A stretch of DNA of 64,000 nucleotides from Apostichopus japonicus. Lineage: Eukaryota; Echinodermata; Holothuroidea; Aspidochirotida; Stichopodidae. A program made the translations under genes and the position numbers. The stretch lies in contig NC_092577.1 in NCBI RefSeq assembly GCF_037975245.1, positions 4,146,001-4,210,000 on the forward strand, in the 5' to 3' direction. Shown here piece after piece: positions 1 through 12,008 of this stretch; positions within the stretch are counted from its first letter, which is position 1; each line of letters opens with the position of its first letter. The notes under the pieces were generated by a model that was not told the origin of the DNA, did no database searches, and saw only the letters and a list, made by a program, of their open reading frames with translations.

Positions 1-1703
1 GAAATTTGAAAGAAAGTTGCCTTGCTCACGTTGCTGTTATTTCACAAGGTTGCCAAAGTAAGCCATTAGAAAAACTTCAAACCTGCTGCATTATGTCTAA
101 GCATTATGTGATATAGAAAATTGGAAGAATTACATAACAGAACAGGATTTAATTTATGTGTGCCCAAACCACTCAACCGAGACAGCCTGACAACCCCACG
201 GGAGACATTGAAAGACTCAACATATTATTATTATTATTATTATTGGTAAATAGAAAGAAAATGGAATCCATAACTCTTATTATTCTGGAAAAAAAAAATA
301 GATACTTACTTCCGGCTTCCGTCATTTCGATGAGGATTAGTGCCAAATGGAAAAGCTGAAAAAATTGCTTTCTCTTCATTGCGTCTTAAGTTGACCGCTC
401 TACTTGTCACTGATGTTCTCCGTTAGGCTTTGATGTGATGTCTTTAATATATTCCACATAACCCAGTCTCAGCAAATATATACGTATATTAAGCTGATTG
501 GACGGAATAAATACGTGTAAATATCAGAGAGAACGATATTGTGATTACGTCATTGACGGAAGTTCAACTTTTGTCACTCAGGTTTACATTTAGTTATCTT
601 CATTAGAATTAGACTATAAATGAATCCTCCAGCAATATGTATAGCGTCTCTCGGTCTATTCAGTAGATATATTTTTTTCAACAACCGTTTCTTCTTTATT
701 TTACGTTATAACCTTTTACTTTATTCCCAGCAAAAGCAGGCGAGCCATTATTACTAGAAAGGCTCTTTATTGATTCGAGTAATGAACCAAAGCTTGAATG
801 TTTAAAAGAAATATCACTGAAAGTACATATGCTCGTTATTTGAAACAATGGATAGATTTGAAGTACACTATAAGATGTGAGCAATGTATTGAATCTGAAT
901 AGAGAGAATAGAAAGGTTTATTACCTACCTTATACTGCAGATATATCAATGATAAAATAGATTGAAGAAAATCATTGAAAAAAAAAACTGACTTAGAAGT
1001 TTAATGACAATTTTTCAGTGAGCATTCATTTTTTTCCTTTGCATAATCACCTTCGTTCTTAAACGAATATCAGTATACCAATATATCGTAGATAAACATT
1101 AATCCAAAAAGTGGTTATAAGCTTTGAAAATGCATAGGCTATATGTAGTGCAATGAGTATTTCACCTAACACAGTAACTGTGGATATATATCTCTGTCTT
1201 AAGTTTTTTTTTCTAAAAGTTTGTGTTGTTTGCATATATTATGCCTACTTTTTTAGTCTGTGGGGTATATTGTGGGGTATCTTGATATGAGTAACTTTCA
1301 GCTAACTGGTTATAATAATCAAGATATGATTAGCCTTTCATTTAGGAATGATGGTAATCAAAACTACTTTCTTTGACGTCCAAGTTAGGTTTTCAGAATT
1401 TTCTTTATTAAAAATATCTTTATGTAAAATAAATTAACCGAATATTTAATATAATATTTTGAAGACCTCGGATACAGCGATACTGAAAATATACTTAACT
1501 TGGTGCTTTTCACTAATATCAACAATGTCATATTTTTGTCATAATTAATAACCTATATGTCACAAACAACGTGCTGTACCTAGTAACTATAGTCTCATTT
1601 AGCATATAAGGTACATATATCGACTAAATAACAGAAAGTTACGCCCTAGAAGACATTTTGCGAGTTCTGGTGCTAACACTGTCGATTTGGAATATAATTT
1701 TGT
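1..1703. other. AT-rich intergenic stretch without a recognisable gene
   Basis: No open frame here resembles a protein family. The two short overlapping frames near 156-379 are driven by an (ATT)n run at 224-243 and by low-complexity A tracts. No RNA gene or transposon end was recognised before the hAT-type element that starts at 1704. Confidence 0.6.
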
Positions 1704-2036
1704 CAGTGGCGTAGGAAGGTACTTTTGAGTGAGGGGGGGGGGGGTGGGGCTGAAAACTGATGGCCTGCCTGGGGGAGGGGTCTAATTTGGAATTGGATTA
1801 TTTTTGCATTTCCAGGTGGCCTCAGATGCAATTTGGTGCAATATAGCACACTTCAACGCCCACTCCGTTTTGTAAATAATTTTGCATTTTTACCTGGCCT
1901 TAGATGCAATTTGTCTCATTTGGAAATGAAAAAGGGGGTTTCTGACTTGCGAAGCGGGGGGTGGGGGCGGAATGATACTTCCGTCCCTTCATATTTTTCA
2001 CTGGGGGGCTGGCGCCCCCCGGTTCCTACGCCCTAG
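1704..2036. mobile_element. Short non-autonomous hAT-type element (copy 1)
   Basis: The ends are imperfect inverted repeats (cagtggcgtaggaa at the left; the right end reads ttcctacgccctag). They are flanked by a perfect 8-bp direct repeat, aattttgt, at 1696-1703 and 2037-2044. An 8-bp target duplication is the hallmark of hAT elements. The interior has G-runs and C-runs near the ends and no transposase. A second copy lies at 37221-37603. The frame at 1833-2036 lies wholly inside the element and is not a gene. Confidence 0.9.
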
Positions 2037-2044
2037 AATTTTGT

Positions 2045-2426
2045 GTCTGGAAAGAATCACATTGAAAAGGTTCAGCAGATAAAATGATTACCGACATAAT
2101 ACTAGCCCAAAGTACTAAAGACATTCAGAGTGGGTGGTACACTGATTTGATATTTACTGTGATAGCTATGTCTTTACGGAGACGAATATTACTCTGTGTC
2201 TGCCCAAGGCAAGGCGCTTCATTTATTTATCATTGACGACTTTCATGACACGATAAATCTGACATTGAACCTACCTTTCCAAAAAAATATATATATTTTC
2301 ATTTTTTTTCCCATCTCAATTATGCTAATAGATGGTACCGGCGGAAGCGTCCGTTTTACAGAAGTGTCAACAGATCTGAGCAAAGCCACTGTACTATTAT
2401 TTTCCTTAAAATATATTAATATATTA

Positions 2427-2492
<66 letters not shown>

Positions 2493-2774
2493 AATATTAA
2501 TAATGATAATATATTACTATATAATAAAAAATATTATATTCCTTAAACAATATGAGCTTACATTGTAGAAAAAGGAAGAACTCACTTTTTGATATAATGG
2601 CGCTTCGTTCATAGCACACACAGGTTTGTACTTCACTTGTAACAAACGTCGTTTAATTGTCTTCACCCAATAGAGTAGTTAAATTGATAAACATCTCATA
2701 GCCTATGTATGCATAAAATTTCTTAAATTAAAGGGGATATAGCATATTTACCACTCTTACAGGTATTTACATAT

Positions 2775-2778
<4 letters not shown>
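2045..2778. other. Intergenic, no gene seen
   Basis: Apart from the (ATT)n microsatellite at 2424-2492, nothing recognisable was found. The open frame 2196-2492 reads into the microsatellite and ends as a run of tyrosines, so it is an artefact of the repeat. Confidence 0.6.
2424..2492. repeat. (ATT)n microsatellite
   Basis: About 22 perfect ATT triplets in a row, preceded by AT-rich sequence. Confidence 0.95.

Positions 2779-2821
<43 letters not shown>
2779..2821. repeat. (TA)n microsatellite
   Basis: About 21 perfect TA dinucleotides just left of the long TA hairpin that begins at 2830. Confidence 0.95.
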
Positions 2822-2824
<3 letters not shown>

Positions 2825-2829
2825 CTATG

Positions 2830-3103
<274 letters not shown>

Positions 3104-3284
3104 TTCTAGATCCGGCTTTAGGAATCACAAATGATTTTCAAGTTGGTTAGCATCATGTTTTATCTCTAGAGTAAGGCAAAATATGTCACCAAAAACAGAA
3201 CTAGTATTGTTCAATACAGGTGACAAACGCCTATAGTGGAATTACGACCTTCCTTGCCGGTTTCGAACCTCTGGATATACAATC

Positions 3285-3356
3285 AGCGTCATAGCCTAGT
3301 AGTTAGGGTGTCCGCGTAGAGAGCGGAAGGCCCGGGTTCGAATCCCGGTGGAGGCT
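3285..3356 (+). repeat. tRNA-like sequence, probable SINE head or tRNA pseudogene
   Basis: A near-complete cloverleaf can be drawn. The anticodon stem tccgc/gcgga (3311-3315 and 3323-3327) is perfect, with a 7-nt loop and AGA in the anticodon position. The T stem ccggg/cccgg encloses the canonical loop ttcgaat (3337-3343), and an A-box-like tagcctagtagttagg runs from 3292. The acceptor stem has two mismatches. There is no long variable arm, as a serine tRNA would need. A (TA)n tail follows at 3409, as in the SINE-like copy at 28489-28672. A functional tRNA is unlikely. Confidence 0.65.
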
Positions 3357-3408
3357 GGAAGTTTTTTCACTGTTCTTGATTTTCCAACTCATTACGATTT
3401 TCATTTTT

Positions 3409-3433
3409 ATATATATATATATATATCTATATA

Positions 3434-3467
<34 letters not shown>
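3409..3467. repeat. (TA)n microsatellite, possible SINE tail
   Basis: TA repeats with two c interruptions begin about 50 bp after the tRNA-like sequence. Confidence 0.85.
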
Positions 3468-3468
<1 letters not shown>

Positions 3469-3469
3469 T

Positions 3470-4633
3470 ATGGACTATGAACTGTTACTTAATTGTACTA
3501 ACATATCACCAGTTCCTCTTTCGACCGGGTTAGTTGGTGCGGAAATCGTGGTACTACACTTACAAAATATAAGGTGCAGTTGATTTTGTACTTAAAATCT
3601 TGTATTCTGCTGTTTGCAGTACTATCGTAGCTCTTTATTGACATTACGTTTATTAGCTATTCATCGCATGGGCTATTTATTATTTGTATATATAAAGGGT
3701 ATACCTTATATATAACTGACTATGATATACCTGTGTACAGAATACCGCAGACCTATAAACGACAAGTATTTTTACATGCCATGGAAATATGCCTTATACG
3801 TTTTGCATGTTTACTCTAAATCAAAGTTGTGATATGAAAGCTGGATAATCTCTCATACTGGACTGTTGGCATGCGTTACGAAAGAGCAAATTTTATAGTC
3901 AAGTTTTAATGGAGTAAACTTCACCTAGTTTTGGAAGATTTTGAGGAATTACACTAACGGAACTGCTTTGCTAATCAAGAAAAGGTAATCGCGCACTTCC
4001 TCTTACGTTAAGGGTTGTAGGCCTATGTGGTTTTTGTAGTGCTAATATTATACTACAACCTTTTGAAATCACTAAGTCATACACAAATTAACATGCCGTC
4101 ACCGTGATGTAGCCTTAAACACTCAGTTGATACTGGTTGAGTTGATTATGCATTTTGAAGGGTATCAACAACAGTTGCTCGGTTAGCCTCAGTGTATAGT
4201 ACTTTGTCAAACATAACAGATTGTTACGCACTGCTGCACCGTTTCAAATATATCAAAAGAGTTTACTAGGTGCAGTCAAAATCTTCCTGTAAAGATAGCA
4301 ATTTGCAACAAAATGGCTAATTGTTCAGTTATAATGTTAACAATTTTTAAGGAAAAAAGAAAAGAAGAAAAACAGCTAGGGCAGAATTATGGCTTTGTCA
4401 GATGCGAATTGTGTGATTCTGTATTTATTTTGGTTAGGCTATACCCGAAAATACTAATTAACCATGGTAACGTGTATGAAAAGTGTATGATTTGTAGTTT
4501 ACATAATTTTCAAAGTTGAGTTGGAGAAGGGTTTAAAAAGCATGACTACTCACAATTTTCAGGTTAAGTCACACATTGCTTTTTAAAAAACTTCTTCCTT
4601 ATTTTTGTTTTTATTTCTATTATTATGCCGCAG
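3470..4633 (+). other. Upstream region of TRIM-1, probably including an intron
   Basis: No protein-coding frame is convincing. The last bases, a pyrimidine-rich stretch ending in a cag at 4631-4633, form a good 3' splice site 28 nt before the TRIM-1 start. An untranslated first exon and a promoter are therefore expected upstream, but I could not place the donor or a TATA box. Confidence 0.45.
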
Positions 4634-4661
4634 ATAACTCCCCATCCTTTGTGTTTTCAAA

Positions 4662-6887
4662 ATGGCGTCGTCCACAGTGTTGCAGGATATTGAAGATAAG
4701 TTCTTACAATGTTCAATATGTTTGGATCAGTTGAAGGAGCCTAAGGTTCTGCCATGTATCCATCGATACTGTAAAGAGTGTCTAGATTCGCTACTACAGA
4801 GAAATAACGGTATCATTAGCTGTCCAGATTGCAGAGAAGAACATTTGGTACCAAATGAAGGGGTAGATGGCTTTAAAACTGACTTTAACATTAAAAACAT
4901 CACTGAATTTATCAAGCTGCAAGATTCTTTGAAGAATAAGCCACTGCAGATGTGTATCGGTTGCGCGAAAAAACAAGTAATCACAACGTACTGTTTCAAA
5001 TGTAACGATTTTCTGTGTCAAGGTTGCCATGACTATCACATGACCAGCACGATGTTCAAGGACCATCGACCTCACGTCATTGGTTTGGACGAAATTGAGT
5101 CGAGAAGTCTCACCATCGAAAAGTTAGCCTTATTTAAGGAAGTTCCCAAGTGCCACATGCATTCCGAGAAACTGTCTGAACTCTGCTGTAAGACGTGCCA
5201 TTACGTGCCGATATGTATGGCATGCGGCATCTTCGGTAGGCACAAAGGTCATGACCTTTACGAGGTGAACGCATTGGCTGAATCTGAAAGAGCTGGATTA
5301 GTTAACAAGTTATCTACGTTGACAAGGTACAAAGATAGCATATACGAGATGAAAGAAAAGTTAACAAAAGCCAAGCAAATTCTAGAATCAAGCGTTACTG
5401 AAAATGACGCACAACTTCGTCGTGAATACGAGAAGAAGAAAAGCGAAACATTTCGAAAGCTTATGAGCGTCGATGACGAGTTTGAAGCGCGGGGAAATCA
5501 GGTAAAGAAAGTTGTAATGATGAAGTTTGCCGAAAGAAAAAGCAACCATAGTCCTGCTACGTCTCAGTCGAGACAAAAGTATCAAGAAATATGTGACGAG
5601 GAACGAAAATATATCGAACAGGCTCTTAATGATCTAAAAGAAGATCAAGAAGTACAGAAAAGACAACTTTCTTGCAAACTCGAGAATTCGGAGAAGGAAT
5701 TTGAGAAATTATCAACATCAGTACAGACACAACGAAGAGAGAATCATGAAAATATGGATGCCTTGTCAGACCACTTGGAAAATATTATTAAAAGATATGA
5801 GAATGCAGCAGCCACTGCAGCGAGCATTCTTACAACAAAACATGACTGGACGGATGTTCAATGTATTCCAGACATATGTTCAGCACTCGATCTTTTGACA
5901 GTTGAAATGAGGAAAGATTTCCCGAAGCTGGACTCGTTGTCTGCGATAACGTTAAATCAGCTGGCGCCACTATCTGAGGGCAGCAGACTAGATACACCAT
6001 TTGAAAAGCTTGTGAGTGTCATCGATGTAACTGAAATGAAAGTTAATGGATGGAACATAAATAGCCTATCTGGCAGTCCTAAGCAAGACGTTATGGTCGT
6101 TACAGGGGAAGCTACCGCTTATAACTCACACTTATGTATCGTTGATATCACAAGTAACATTCGAGGAAAGAACACCTTCAGTTCCCGATCATTCTGTGCG
6201 TGGCGCTATTGTACCTTCTTGTCCGAGTTCACAGTGGCAACCGTTGCCGACCCAGGTGAAATCGGTATCTACGACATTCGTGATAGGTCCTACACAAAGA
6301 AGAATATCAGTGACGTCATCGCAAAATGTCCACCCAGTCAGCGTGTGACTTGTGTGACTACCGATGCCGCTCAGAATCGCATATTTGTTGGTACAAACAG
6401 CCGAGATGTGTATGTATTTGATGATCAGCTGAATATAAGACACACCATCACACTACCTGACGTCATTCGTGCTCCGATTAATATCACTTACAAGAAAGAT
6501 AACCTCCTTGTCTGTGACGTCAGCGGTAAGACGGCCTACGCGATCGCAATGCATGGACAACATTGTAAACAGATGTACAAATTTTCTCAGCCTGATTTTG
6601 ATGGAGGTGACTGGAGTCATCGAAGTCTCTGTGTTGATAGGCGTGGGTTTATCTATATGCTGTGGTCAGCTAGAATAAGTGGACTACGGAAGCGTTTGCT
6701 AGTGAAGTATAACAAAGATGGCGGCCACATTTTGAAAGCAGCCTTAGTAGACGGAGACCGGTCTTGCATAGCAACAGTCGATACAGACGATGGTGAGAAA
6801 CTTATTGTGGCATCGTATAGTGGTGGCAGTCTTCTCGTTTATGGTCTGGTAAGTTCGTTTTTGTACCAGTCACATGTCCCGCCATGA
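4662..6887 (+). CDS. TRIM-like RING E3 ubiquitin ligase, diverged paralogue (TRIM-1)
   Basis: This frame encodes 741 residues. A C3HC4 RING occupies about 17-57 (C17, C20, C32, H34, C37, C40, C54, C57). B-box 1 spans about 98-138 (CxxC, CxxC, CxxC, ending HxxH at 135-138) and B-box 2 about 164-197 (C164, H167, C176, C179, C185, C188, H194, H197). A charged coiled coil follows at about 205-395. The region from about 460 to 729 has repeated VFD/YVF, ICD-like and CVD-G-Y-LW patterns suggesting an NHL- or WD-like propeller. Members of this family transfer ubiquitin through the RING and choose targets with the C-terminal domain; the target here is unknown. The ATG at 4662 is the first in frame after the splice acceptor, and tcaaaATGG is a good initiation context. 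It is clearly more diverged than TRIM-2, -3 and -4. The last 12 residues may be intron read-through, as described at 6849. Confidence 0.9.
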   Translation: MASSTVLQDIEDKFLQCSICLDQLKEPKVLPCIHRYCKECLDSLLQRNNGIISCPDCREEHLVPNEGVDGFKTDFNIKNITEFIKLQDSLKNKPLQMCIGCAKKQVITTYCFKCNDFLCQGCHDYHMTSTMFKDHRPHVIGLDEIESRSLTIEKLALFKEVPKCHMHSEKLSELCCKTCHYVPICMACGIFGRHKGHDLYEVNALAESERAGLVNKLSTLTRYKDSIYEMKEKLTKAKQILESSVTENDAQLRREYEKKKSETFRKLMSVDDEFEARGNQVKKVVMMKFAERKSNHSPATSQSRQKYQEICDEERKYIEQALNDLKEDQEVQKRQLSCKLENSEKEFEKLSTSVQTQRRENHENMDALSDHLENIIKRYENAAATAASILTTKHDWTDVQCIPDICSALDLLTVEMRKDFPKLDSLSAITLNQLAPLSEGSRLDTPFEKLVSVIDVTEMKVNGWNINSLSGSPKQDVMVVTGEATAYNSHLCIVDITSNIRGKNTFSSRSFCAWRYCTFLSEFTVATVADPGEIGIYDIRDRSYTKKNISDVIAKCPPSQRVTCVTTDAAQNRIFVGTNSRDVYVFDDQLNIRHTITLPDVIRAPINITYKKDNLLVCDVSGKTAYAIAMHGQHCKQMYKFSQPDFDGGDWSHRSLCVDRRGFIYMLWSARISGLRKRLLVKYNKDGGHILKAALVDGDRSCIATVDTDDGEKLIVASYSGGSLLVYGLVSSFLYQSHVPP

Positions 6888-7104
6888 CTTTCTATGATTA
6901 ACAACAGTATGTGACTTGCCATCATCACATGAGGAATAATTGAAGCACAGATTCAGGCATGCTGCAAACACCCTGTAATTTGGTTTTTCATTGTAGTCAA
7001 TTGATTTACTTATATGAATAGTTTATTATTGCAGTATTAACGCATTATTCGCAGACATTGTCACATCTTAAGTAAACATGACTTATTCTTCTCTCGTTTA
7101 ACAG
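6849..7104 (+). other. Candidate 3' intron of TRIM-1
   Basis: A consensus donor, ctg|gtaagt, begins at 6849 in phase 0 after Leu729. A pyrimidine-rich stretch ending in cag at 7102-7104 could be the acceptor. Splicing would end the protein after one further residue (act, then the stop taa at 7108-7110). Paralogues TRIM-2 and TRIM-3 end just six residues beyond the equivalent point without an intron. The unspliced alternative adds 12 unrelated residues to 6887. Confidence 0.45.
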
Positions 7105-7110
7105 ACTTAA

Positions 7111-8004
7111 AACAATAATGAAACGAAGATCAATGGATCACATCGTAATGATGGTCATTCGGGATGAACAGAGTAACCGTGCGTTCAGGAGGACAGGGCG
7201 CCCAGGCAGGCAGAAGTCACGCAGAGGAATCTCTATGGAACACCGATATGTTAAATGATCTGTGCGAGTTAATTACAGCGGTGCGATAAAATCTTAGTCG
7301 TCACTTTCGAGATTATCGGGACAGTAACGTTGGAGGGTCAGTCGGTCGGTGGGTGGGTGTGGCGGAAGGGGGGGGGGGTTAGGATGCAAACGTAGGTTTA
7401 CATCAAAACTTTAGTAATGAAAAACCTGAAAATTGCGCCTTTACTTAATAAGATTTCGTTTGTAATATCATCGTGAAATGGTTACATCATAATTAATTGT
7501 ACGAAAATACGTCATGGATTATTCGTTAATACGTTGTTACGACGTAAAATAGAAATTTTTACAGTCAACATTAGATACAAACATATACCGTTTATTGTGT
7601 TGAAATTGACAATTCAATTTACATTGCATAAAAAGCTGAGCTTTTGTAAAGTTAGATATTTTCTACAGATGAGAATTTGGTAAATTTGGCACTAGCTTTG
7701 TCTTTTATATTTCTTTCGAATATTGACAATATTGATTTATGTTATATATATATATATATATATAGGTATATATATATATATTCCTTATTATATTCAAGAA
7801 TTTAATCACTCCTGTCTCCATGGCAACACCAAACTGGAAAGCAGGCCAGCCGTACGCAGGACTCGGAAGGCGGGGAGAGGCGACATGTGCATTCTATAAT
7901 TATCACCTTTACCTGAATGGAGAATGGCTTTCACGCTACACTTCTCAGATGCTACACAAACTCCACGGGAACACAAGCCAGGTTACAATGTTTTGTACAT
8001 CTGA
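7111..8004. other. Intergenic with G-rich tract and (TA)n
   Basis: It contains a G-rich run at 7334-7380 (ggtcggtgggtgggtg, then a G homopolymer) and a (TA)n tract at 7743-7782. The open frame from 7820 has no recognised similarity and runs into the foldback element at 8005. I see no supportable gene. Confidence 0.5.
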
Positions 8005-8340
8005 CAAGGACAAATGTATGGCGAGCCATATTGGACAATCACCGCATAATATATACTCGTATTAATTCGAACATATACGCGTATGAAATCAGACAATTGC
8101 ATGTCTGATAGCTAAATTTCACCTACATTGCAGCCTTTCCAGTACATTAAGTGAGCCTTTGCAAAGTTAGTATCTATTGACGTACACACATGCCAAACAT
8201 ACTTGATCTAGACAACAGCATAACTTAATACGTGTATATATTCGAATTAATTCGTGTCTATATTGAAATTAATACCCGGATATATTATGCGGTGTTTGTC
8301 TCACATGGCTTGCCATACAATTGGTGTTGAAATGTCATCC
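8005..8340. mobile_element. Foldback/MITE-like inverted repeat
   Basis: The left arm (about 8010-8083, including caccgcataatatat) and the right arm (about 8227-8325, including atatattatgcggtg) are inverted copies of roughly 75-90 bp with several mismatches, around a spacer of about 140 bp. There is no coding capacity. The exact ends and target duplication were not resolved. Confidence 0.7.
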
Positions 8341-8936
8341 AAAGTTTCTCTATTGCTTAAATGAATGTAAAAAGAACATGTTTCTTATTTAGTTTATTCA
8401 TTAGAATTTCTAACAACAATGGATTAACATCAAATTTAGGCCCAAAACTGAGTAGCTGACGTCATCATCAACGCATAGAGCCTTAAAGGAGCATTCCCGA
8501 TGTTAAACTTAATTTAAAGGTGCACTGATCTTGAACTTAAGTATAATAAGCTTTGGAGAGTTAGAAACATTTACTAATACTCATGAATTTTGTTTCTTTT
8601 TCATTTCAATATAATGAAGACAGTAACTTAGTACGAAGTCTTCTTTTAAAATTTCTTTTAAAACTTTGTAAAAATATTTGATATAAATTAGTGTAAAGAC
8701 ACGTGGCACTTGTGGCGTAATTTGCAAGATGTTTTCAAGGGGGGGGGGGCGGTGGAGGAACGCGATGAACCGGCTCGGACATCGACGGGAAGTGAGGGCT
8801 ATTAAATTTGATTTTGAGGCGATGATGGGTGCATGGATTACCACAGCATTCCTTCAAAGCTTCGTGATAAACTAACTCATAGGACACTTTTATGTAATCG
8901 AATATCATTGAACTCTACAGTCAATGGCCACTTATC
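8341..8936. other. Intergenic, no gene seen
   Basis: It holds an 11-bp G homopolymer near 8740 followed by ggcggtggagg. No family resemblance was seen in any frame. Confidence 0.5.
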
Positions 8937-9080
8937 ACCTGAGACCCACCTGCTTTTCAGAAGTAAAGTACAAGAGAATTATTTTAATTTCTATTTTTTT
9001 TTTGGTCATAGCGTATTTGTTAAATGGTACATTTTTTACTTTAGTATTGTTTTTTATGTAGGAAGAAACAATATATATAT
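8937..9080 (+). repeat. Left direct repeat flanking the Tx1/L1-like retrotransposon
   Basis: About 140 bp starting cacctgagacccacctgctt recur in the same orientation at 11867-12008 with only a few mismatches and a length change in a T run. Together they bracket the retrotransposon remnant. Confidence 0.85.
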
Positions 9081-11866
9081 TTTTTCTCCTCCATATGTAT
9101 TCACGATCACTTAACATGGTACACATTAAAATTATACAATGCAAAAACAACAATGGTATGGTCTGTTACATATTCAAGCAACTGCAGTAAGTATCAGTTA
9201 ATGTAAGTAGACAGCAAAAGAAACCATTTGCACTACACACAGCTAAATAAGAAACTTCTACGTAAACAGGTTTAGACAATATGAAAAGGCATTTCTAAGC
9301 TCCGGGAAATTCACTTTATATTTCCGTGGCTGCTTTCGCTTAAAATAATTTAAACTTTCGACGCTCAAAGCAAATTTAAATTTATAAAAGAAATCATCGA
9401 TATTTGGCTCGGTGTTACTTGTCTTGCATACGAAAATCTAATACTTCAGGTGGATAATTAAGAAGTTGTAAGGGTGACAGTAAACTTTGCCAAAACCAAA
9501 AAAGATGTCTTGTTTGGAGAAAAAGAATTGTTTATTTAAGAAACGCATTTCGGCATTAAGGATAAAATTTGCCGTCACGTAGCAATCCCAGAAAAGGTGC
9601 TCGATTGACCCCTCGTCAATTTTGCAAAAGGAGCACAGTGGAGATTCTGACTTCCCCATCAAAAACAAAAGTCTAATTGTACCTAAAATCCTGTGCAGAA
9701 ATCTAAACTGAAAGAATTGAAGCTTGGCCTCAGAAAGAGTGCTCCAAGGAATACTAAAAATGCGACGCCAGTCGTGCTCGGTAATGTCGACAAAAGTATT
9801 TTGCCACTTGTGAATGGCGGTAGGCGGCCTAGAGATTTTTTTGAGATAGAGTGGGTAACAGAATTGCGAGGCTGAATAAGAATGAATACACCTTTCAAAC
9901 AATGTAGAAGATGGATTAGAAAAATTAACTTTACAACAGCCAGACCTCATCCCATTCAATTGGAATGGCATTTATTAAGCCCCAATAAGTTGTAAACGGG
10001 AAAGCACGCAGCTGGTATTTATTTTCAAAAGCTTTAAAAGACAGAGGAGCTCCGTTCTCGTCGAAGAGATCGCCCACAAATAAAATGCCTTTTCTATACA
10101 AAATATTGTTAAAAACAACATTACCATTAATGCGTAAGAGAGAGTTATTCCACAAATATTCATCTCCGAAAGAGTCAGTGGGTGGCATATAAGTGATGTC
10201 ACACCATGCCTCACAAATTTGCTTAATAAAACCGTTAGAAATGTTTTTGACATCAGATTTCTTACAATTGCACTTAAAAAATGGTGTTCTACCAAAAGAT
10301 AATAAGTAGAGATCAAAGACAATTGTCCACGGTCCATCCATATCATTTGTGTAACGGCGAATCCAGGTACACTTCAAACTTTTAACAAAACTCTCAATGT
10401 GAGGTACTTTTAAACCCCCCTCACCTAAACAATTTATCATCGATGAACGTTTAACCTTGTCTGGATTGCCATGCCAGACAAAATCAAAGATGATGTGTTC
10501 AACTTCTTTAATGAAGCTCTTTGGCGGATTTGGAAGTATTAAAAACAGATACACTAGCTGAGAAAGCGCGAGGCTTTTAACAATTGTATTCCTTCCCACT
10601 GGGGTTAAGTCTCTAGTAGACCAAATACGTAAACAAGGTTTTAATCTGGATAGTTTAGGAACGAAATTCAACCGAAATAGATCGTCACCATTATTAGTAA
10701 AGACAATGCCTAAGAAATTTACTGGGCCTTGAGTAAGTTTAATACCGAAATCATTAGTAAACACTGGACTATGGTGAATAAAAGGGCCCAACGGAAACAA
10801 ATAAGACTTGCTCAAATTCACGGCAAGACCAGACGAGAGCTTAAAGTTATTAAGAACACAAAGAATTTCCCTAAGAGACTGTCTGTTATGATCAATGAAA
10901 AAAACAGTGTCATCCGCGTATTGAAGCAACCTTGTTTCCTTACCGGCAATATTAATACCCCTTATAATATTATTACAATTAATTTTTAATGCTAGAATTT
11001 CTGCACACATAATAAAAATGTAAGGGCTTAAGGGGCAGCTTTGCCTAACACCTCTATTAATTGAAAAGAAGCCTGTAGTGTAACCATTGTTACACACAAA
11101 AACATTGCTGTTGTTATAAAGAACATGAATCCACTTTTTAAAGCTATTTCCGAAATTAAAGAAAGTGAGAGTAGAGTGGATAAAGTTCCACTCCAGTCTG
11201 TCAAAGGCTTTCTCAAAGTCAATCATAAAAAGAAAACCTGGTACATTTAGCTCAGAAGTATATTTAATTAGATCTAAAACAAATCTAATATTTTCGCCAA
11301 TGAATTTTCCTTTAATGAAACCGCTTTGCTGAGGACCGATTACTTTAAGAATAACGAGTTTTAATCGTGACGCAAGTGCCTTAGCAACAATTTTGTAATC
11401 GGTATTCAGTAAAGTGATAGGGCGGTAACTTGTAAGGCATGTAGGATCCTTTCCATCTTTTAAAATAAGAGTTACACTTCCTCTAGACTGCTCCTTCGAC
11501 AAAGTACCACTGAGGTAACTATGGTTAATTAAATGCGTCTAACAAAGTTTGGCCGATCGCTGGCCAAAATTTCTTATAAAAGTTAACAGACAGACATTCA
11601 CAGCCTGGGGCTTTGTCATTTACCATCGCAAAAAGGGCATGTTTACACTCATTTAGGGAAGGAGAATCTTCACATAAATCAGATTCTTCTACACTTAGAG
11701 ATTTATTTGGAAGATTATCAAGGAAGTTCTTTGCCAAGCTAGTGTTTGCACTTCTGTAAAGAGAGGTATAAACACTTTTTATTTCTTTTAATATATCATG
11801 TTTCTTAGTCAAAACACAGCCATCATTTTTTTGAAGTTTCCGAATTGAACTATTGGTTTTATTTCA
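9081..11866 (-). mobile_element. 5'-truncated non-LTR retrotransposon (Tx1/L1-like)
   Basis: The element reads on the minus strand. It holds a degenerate reverse transcriptase and a C-terminal zinc-knuckle region, then about 350 bp of 3' untranslated sequence down to about 9081. The apurinic endonuclease expected upstream of the reverse transcriptase is absent, so the copy is truncated at its 5' end near 11850. It lies between about 140-bp direct repeats, much longer than usual target-site duplications. Confidence 0.85.
9438..11812 (-). pseudogene. Reverse transcriptase ORF of a Tx1/L1-like element, frameshifted
   Basis: Three minus-strand frames make up the remnant. 11812-11525 holds the pre-RT segment with NDKAPG. 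11502-9931 holds the RT core, with the SYRPITLLN motif, the IDFEKAFD motif and the catalytic LLQYADDTVFF box. 9971-9438 holds the C-terminal segment with the CSFC...H..WDC zinc-knuckle pattern typical of such elements. Frameshifts near 11525 and near 9950 separate the pieces. The YADD aspartates are intact, but no single frame can give a working enzyme. The clade assignment rests on motif wording only; other L1-like clades are possible. Confidence 0.9.
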
Positions 11867-12008
11867 CCTGAGACCCACCTGCTTTTCAGAAGTAAAGTAC
11901 GAGAGAATTATTTTAATTTCTATTTTTTTTTTTGTCATAGCATATTTGTTAAATGGTACATTTTCTTACTTTAGTATTGGTTTTTATGTAAGAAGAAACA
12001 ATATAACT
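11867..12008 (+). repeat. Right direct repeat flanking the Tx1/L1-like retrotransposon
   Basis: This is the same-orientation partner of 8937-9080. The copies differ at a handful of positions, such as tacaagag against tacgagag. Confidence 0.85.

Noticed and set aside
3285-3356. Functional tRNA gene
   Set aside because: The acceptor stem has mismatches, the anticodon AGA would be serine but no long variable arm exists, and a TA tail follows as in a SINE.
7820-8065. 81-codon frame starting MATPNWKAG
   Set aside because: No family resemblance, and the 3' part runs into the foldback element at 8005-8340.
10729-10989. 86-codon plus-strand frame
   Set aside because: Antisense to the reverse transcriptase of the retrotransposon.
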